Shown here piece by piece: positions 6,082-9,134 of a stretch of 9,134 nucleotides of DNA. The notes below the pieces were generated by a model. It ran no database searches. It was not told the origin of the DNA and saw only the letters and a list, made by a program, of their open reading frames with translations. Location of the stretch: contig CANQJU010000032.1 of the NCBI GenBank assembly GCA_947624315.1, positions 1 through 9,134 of the forward strand, written 5' to 3'. The stretch's first letter is position 1. The number at the start of each line of letters is the position of its first letter. This DNA comes from an uncultured Bacilli bacterium. Its GTDB lineage: Bacteria; Bacillota_I; Bacilli_A; ML615J-28; CAG-698. The translations under genes were made by a program, and so were the position numbers.

Positions 6082-9000
6082 TTAATTTGACTCTTTATGA
6101 CCACAATTTCCACATACTGCACCAGCAGTGTGTGCAATTCTATCGCTATCAATATATAACTCAGCCTTATCACAAGTTGTATTAATTAATTCATATGAAT
6201 GATTTCCTTTTACATTATTTAAATGTAAAATTACTTTCTTTTCCCAACCAACATAATCAGCTTTTGATGCATCTTGACCATTTGGATCAACTTTTGAATA
6301 ATATTTAATTTTTCCATTAATTGTTGTATCTGATACTGTTACATTGCAACCTTCTGCATATATTTTTCCTAAATCTAAGCGACAATATAAACTTAAGGCA
6401 ACACCATCACTAGCTGATGATAATGTACAACCATCAACTGTAACTTTACCACAAACAATTGAAAGTACATATTTATTGCTTGGTTTTCCTTCATCCAATA
6501 ATGTTCCATCAAGTACAACTTTAGAAAGTGTAAGATTAGCATAATTTTGAACTAACATTTTAACACCTTTGTTTTGTTCGCAATTAATTGTACCATTTTC
6601 AATAATTACATAACCAGCTTCCTTAAGAGCACGAATTGCAATTGTTTTAGTACCCTCACTACCAACTGTATTATTGTTAACAGTATATGTATTTCCATTC
6701 AAATTAATAATTAATGGTTTATCAATGTCAATACCATCACCCTTAATTACAGTATTATCTCCAGTTTTATATAATGTGATAATAGGAAGTAAATTCTTTA
6801 ATGATTCAACATCCTTTGGATCACTTTCTTTAAGTTCTACTTTTGTAGCAGCAGCAACAGCAGCAGCTAATGTTTTAAAACCATAATACTTATCTTTATA
6901 TTTTAAAACAACAGGATATTCATCTTTTTTACCTTCTTTATCGCAAACAGAACAATGACGATTATCTGCTGTTAAACTATGAGGTAATCCATTATGACCA
7001 TTTACTGTAATATTGGCTTTATCACAATCAGTATTCTTTAATTCGTATGTATAAGCACCTTCAATATTAGTCAATACTAATTTTTTATATCGTTCCCAAC
7101 CTTGATTAGCTAAATCTGATGAATAACTAATTATACCATTAACTGTTGATTCTTCAATAGTAGTAGATACTGCATTTTGTTTGTAATCACTATGATTAAA
7201 GTTGCATACATCAAGAGCATATGCTCCAGTCTTAGCTGTTATTGTACATCCGTTAATAGTTACATCACCATAATTTGTTGATAATACGACTGATAGATTT
7301 ACTTTACTTTCTTTTTCTTCTTTACCATGCAAATTAGTTCCATCTAATGTAACATCTTGAAGTGTTAAGTTAGCATAGTTTTGGATTAAAATCCAATATC
7401 TATTTGGTTGTTTATCATCAGTTGAGCCTTCAGTAGGTTTATTACTAGTAATTTGAATCTTACCATTTCTAATAGTTACATAGTTACCACTATCTAATCT
7501 AAATCCGTTAGTTAAATATCCTTCACTACCAACTGCTTCATTGATTGTATATGTGCATTCATTTAAGTCAATTTCCAATTTACGATCTGTACCAAATATA
7601 TTTTTATCAAGACTAATTCCTTTTCCAGTATAATTTTCAGCTAAACCAATAATAACTTTTTTAACTGTTAATTCACTCATGGTTTGCAATTTTTCTTTTG
7701 TTGCAGCAAATTCTAGTGCTTTACCGAAATCAGTAAAGTAACCTTTTACAACTTGGAATTCATGATGACCTTCTTGGTCAAATTTTGGATAATTTGTATC
7801 ACCAACAGGAATATTATCTTTATTTGGATCATCATCTGGAATCTTATCTGCTAATAATTGACCTATTATCTTTCCAGTTGTATTAACAACAACTTTAGAA
7901 ACTTGGAATTCTGATTCAAGTCCTTTGTACTTATTGTCAGTCTTAATCCATGAATTTGATAATGTACAAGTAATAGCATTTGCTACAGCATCATCTCCAT
8001 TTGCTTTTGCATTTACAGATGTAGTACCTGTTAATTGTGTTGTTCCATTGTTAACTCTTACAGCATGTCCTACTTTAACTTCAGCATTAAATTCAACAAC
8101 TATATCAACATCTTTTAATTCTAAATTACAATATACTTGTAATAAATAATTTAAGTTTTTAACATCTTTAGCTTCAATATCACCATTTTTAATTGTAATG
8201 TTGCCTTTAAAACGACCTGTTGTTTCTTTATCTTTTCCATTAACTTGAATACCTAAATGTTCAGGATCAGTATCTCCAACTGTAGCTGTAATTGTATACT
8301 TTTTACCACCTAAATCAATAACTAATTCTTTTGATGTAATTATAAATCCTTTTCCTTCTGCTATATCTTTCAAAAGTGTAACATTTTTAATTTTAGCATC
8401 TTTATTTGCAGCTGCAACTGCATCTTCTAATGATGTATAATATTTAACATTTGCTCCTTCAGCTTCTTCTGTTGATGCAACTCTATCTTTATAAACAATT
8501 GTAAAGACAGAGAAACTCTTAACTGCTAATACTACATCTTTACCATCTTTACTAACTTTGAAGCATTCTTCTGTTCCACCTAATGCAGTTGTCCATGCTG
8601 TATCAAGATTAACATCATCTTGTTCCACTATTTGTTTTAATAGTTTATTTTCATGATACAATGTAATATTATCTGCACCACTAAGAACACCTTTTAATGT
8701 TACTTCAATAAGAACAGTATTACTTTTAGCTACTTCTGGAATATTAACATCAAATGCATATGCAGTTTGACCTTCATTAATTGTAACATTTGCATGGCTA
8801 GTATCTGCAACTGGTTCAACCTTTAATGTTAATTTTTCTGCATTTTCTACTAGTTGTGTACCTGGTTGAACTTTTGCTTCAGCTAAAGGATCACCTTTTC
8901 CAGCTTCTTTTTTAGCTGTTACTGTAACATCTTCTTCACCACCAACCTTATGGTCTTCATCAATAGTTACTGTTGCTTGTTCACCTGTAGCTGTTAATGT

Positions 9001-9134
9001 TTCAGCGTTTGTATAACATTTAACTTCTGATGTTGAATCATCAGTATATGTTACTGTGAAAAGATAATATTCAAGTCCTGTTCCTTCTTCAACTACTCTA
9101 CTAACTTGAACATCTTTAATGCCTACGCCATTAG
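6082..9134 (-). CDS. very large extracellular repeat protein, C-terminal 1016 residues (5' end beyond window)
   Basis: The frame is open from the TAA at 6082 to the right edge, so the start and any signal peptide are outside the window. A TTG at 8661 is not the start, because the frame continues upstream with similar composition. Visible order: a beta-rich, Thr/Val/Glu-rich part (9134 to about 8480) ending in VKSFSVFTIVYKD, a closing strand common in bacterial surface proteins; then three tandem units of about 235-285 residues that look like right-handed beta-helix (pectate-lyase-like) domains. Each unit opens with an aromatic-rich strand and an Ala-rich helix (YYTSLEDAVAAA, YFTDFGKALEFAA, YYGFKTLAAAVAAA). 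Units 2 and 3 end near a His then CxxC. The chain ends CGNCGHKESN, with no LPXTG motif, membrane helix or recognisable cell-wall-binding domain. It is probably a secreted adhesin or glycan-facing protein; no catalytic residues are evident. Confidence 0.85.
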   Translation of the reverse strand, partial: NGVGIKDVQVSRVVEEGTGLEYYLFTVTYTDDSTSEVKCYTNAETLTATGEQATVTIDEDHKVGGEEDVTVTAKKEAGKGDPLAEAKVQPGTQLVENAEKLTLKVEPVADTSHANVTINEGQTAYAFDVNIPEVAKSNTVLIEVTLKGVLSGADNITLYHENKLLKQIVEQDDVNLDTAWTTALGGTEECFKVSKDGKDVVLAVKSFSVFTIVYKDRVASTEEAEGANVKYYTSLEDAVAAANKDAKIKNVTLLKDIAEGKGFIITSKELVIDLGGKKYTITATVGDTDPEHLGIQVNGKDKETTGRFKGNITIKNGDIEAKDVKNLNYLLQVYCNLELKDVDIVVEFNAEVKVGHAVRVNNGTTQLTGTTSVNAKANGDDAVANAITCTLSNSWIKTDNKYKGLESEFQVSKVVVNTTGKIIGQLLADKIPDDDPNKDNIPVGDTNYPKFDQEGHHEFQVVKGYFTDFGKALEFAATKEKLQTMSELTVKKVIIGLAENYTGKGISLDKNIFGTDRKLEIDLNECTYTINEAVGSEGYLTNGFRLDSGNYVTIRNGKIQITSNKPTEGSTDDKQPNRYWILIQNYANLTLQDVTLDGTNLHGKEEKESKVNLSVVLSTNYGDVTINGCTITAKTGAYALDVCNFNHSDYKQNAVSTTIEESTVNGIISYSSDLANQGWERYKKLVLTNIEGAYTYELKNTDCDKANITVNGHNGLPHSLTADNRHCSVCDKEGKKDEYPVVLKYKDKYYGFKTLAAAVAAATKVELKESDPKDVESLKNLLPIITLYKTGDNTVIKGDGIDIDKPLIINLNGNTYTVNNNTVGSEGTKTIAIRALKEAGYVIIENGTINCEQNKGVKMLVQNYANLTLSKVVLDGTLLDEGKPSNKYVLSIVCGKVTVDGCTLSSASDGVALSLYCRLDLGKIYAEGCNVTVSDTTINGKIKYYSKVDPNGQDASKADYVGWEKKVILHLNNVKGNHSYELINTTCDKAELYIDSDRIAHTAGAVCGNCGHKESN
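6085..6891 (-). repeat. beta-helix-like unit 3 of the large protein (C-terminal)
   Basis: Blocks matching unit 2 in the same order: TYTVNNNTVGSEG, LVQNYANLTLSKVVLDGT, KVTVDGCTL, TTINGKIKYYS, then YELINTTCDKAELYI. It ends the protein with IAHTAGAVCGNCGHKESN. The H...CxxC end corresponds to the end of unit 2. Confidence 0.7.
6892..7740 (-). repeat. beta-helix-like unit 2 of the large protein
   Basis: Shares clear blocks with unit 3: TYTINEAVGSEG, LIQNYANLTLQDVTLDGT, DVTINGCTI, STVNGIISYSS, then YELKNTDCDKANITV. It ends with GLPHSLTADNRHCSVCDKEG, then VVLKYKDK leading into unit 3. The match with unit 3 is much closer in protein than in DNA, so the duplication is not recent. Confidence 0.7.
7741..8448 (-). 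repeat. beta-helix-like unit 1 of the large protein
   Basis: Begins VKYYTSLEDAVAAANKD and continues with VTLLKDI, LVIDLGGKKYTI and GNITIKNGDIEA, the repeating short strands of a parallel beta-helix. It is the most divergent of the three units. It ends in GHHEFQVVKG, which has His but lacks the CxxC pair found at the ends of units 2 and 3. Confidence 0.6.

Noticed and set aside
6082..8661. A complete 859-residue gene starting at a TTG at 8661
   Set aside because: The same frame stays open to 9134 with matching composition, and no ribosome-binding site precedes the TTG. The gene is partial at its 5' end.

Overview
The window is strongly A+T-rich. It uses the standard bacterial code: Trp is encoded by TGG, and TGA is a genuine stop for the 674-2065 gene. 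Ribosome-binding sites are strong (AAAGGAG, AGGAGG, AAAGGAGGTG), promoters are of sigma-A type, and intrinsic terminators are compact. These traits and the protein families suggest an uncultured low-G+C Bacillota, probably of the Bacilli/Erysipelotrichia/RF39 kind found in animal guts. This placement is inference. No tRNA, rRNA, CRISPR array, IS element or phage gene is visible.

Layout: (1) 1-221, minus strand, holds the N-terminal part of a TspO/MBR-family membrane protein that runs off the left edge. It is divergent from a small orphan gene at 306-560 (plus) and shares an overlapping promoter region with it. (2) 663-2065, minus, encodes a secreted protein with a signal peptide, a large outside domain and one C-terminal membrane anchor. 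A bidirectional terminator closes it, with the stop codon in the hairpin loop. (3) 2099-3520, minus, is an uninterrupted fusion of a P-loop kinase domain (AAA_33 type) to a beta-lactamase-fold serine hydrolase with SxxK, YxN and HxG motifs all present. (4) 3558-5860, minus, is a two-gene, translationally coupled operon of CNNM/CorC-type (DUF21-CBS) membrane proteins behind a near-consensus promoter. The second gene has the C-terminal CorC_HlyC domain and the first lacks it. (5) 6082 to the right edge, minus, is the 3' part of a very large extracellular repeat protein. It has beta-sandwich-like sequence followed by three tandem beta-helix-like units; units 2 and 3 end in H...CxxC punctuation. 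A strong terminator at 6002-6037 separates it from the CNNM operon.

Transcription of 5860 to 674 probably starts at the 5895-5923 promoter. A terminator at the end of the second CNNM gene (3533-3559) has that gene's stop codon in its stem. I see no clear promoter for the fusion gene after it, so the fusion may depend on read-through. The anchored-protein gene has a possible promoter of its own at 2085-2112. The most unusual items are the kinase-serine hydrolase fusion, the asymmetric CNNM pair, and the Cys/His-punctuated repeat protein with no C-terminal anchor. I see no evidence for a complete multi-gene defence or mobile system.
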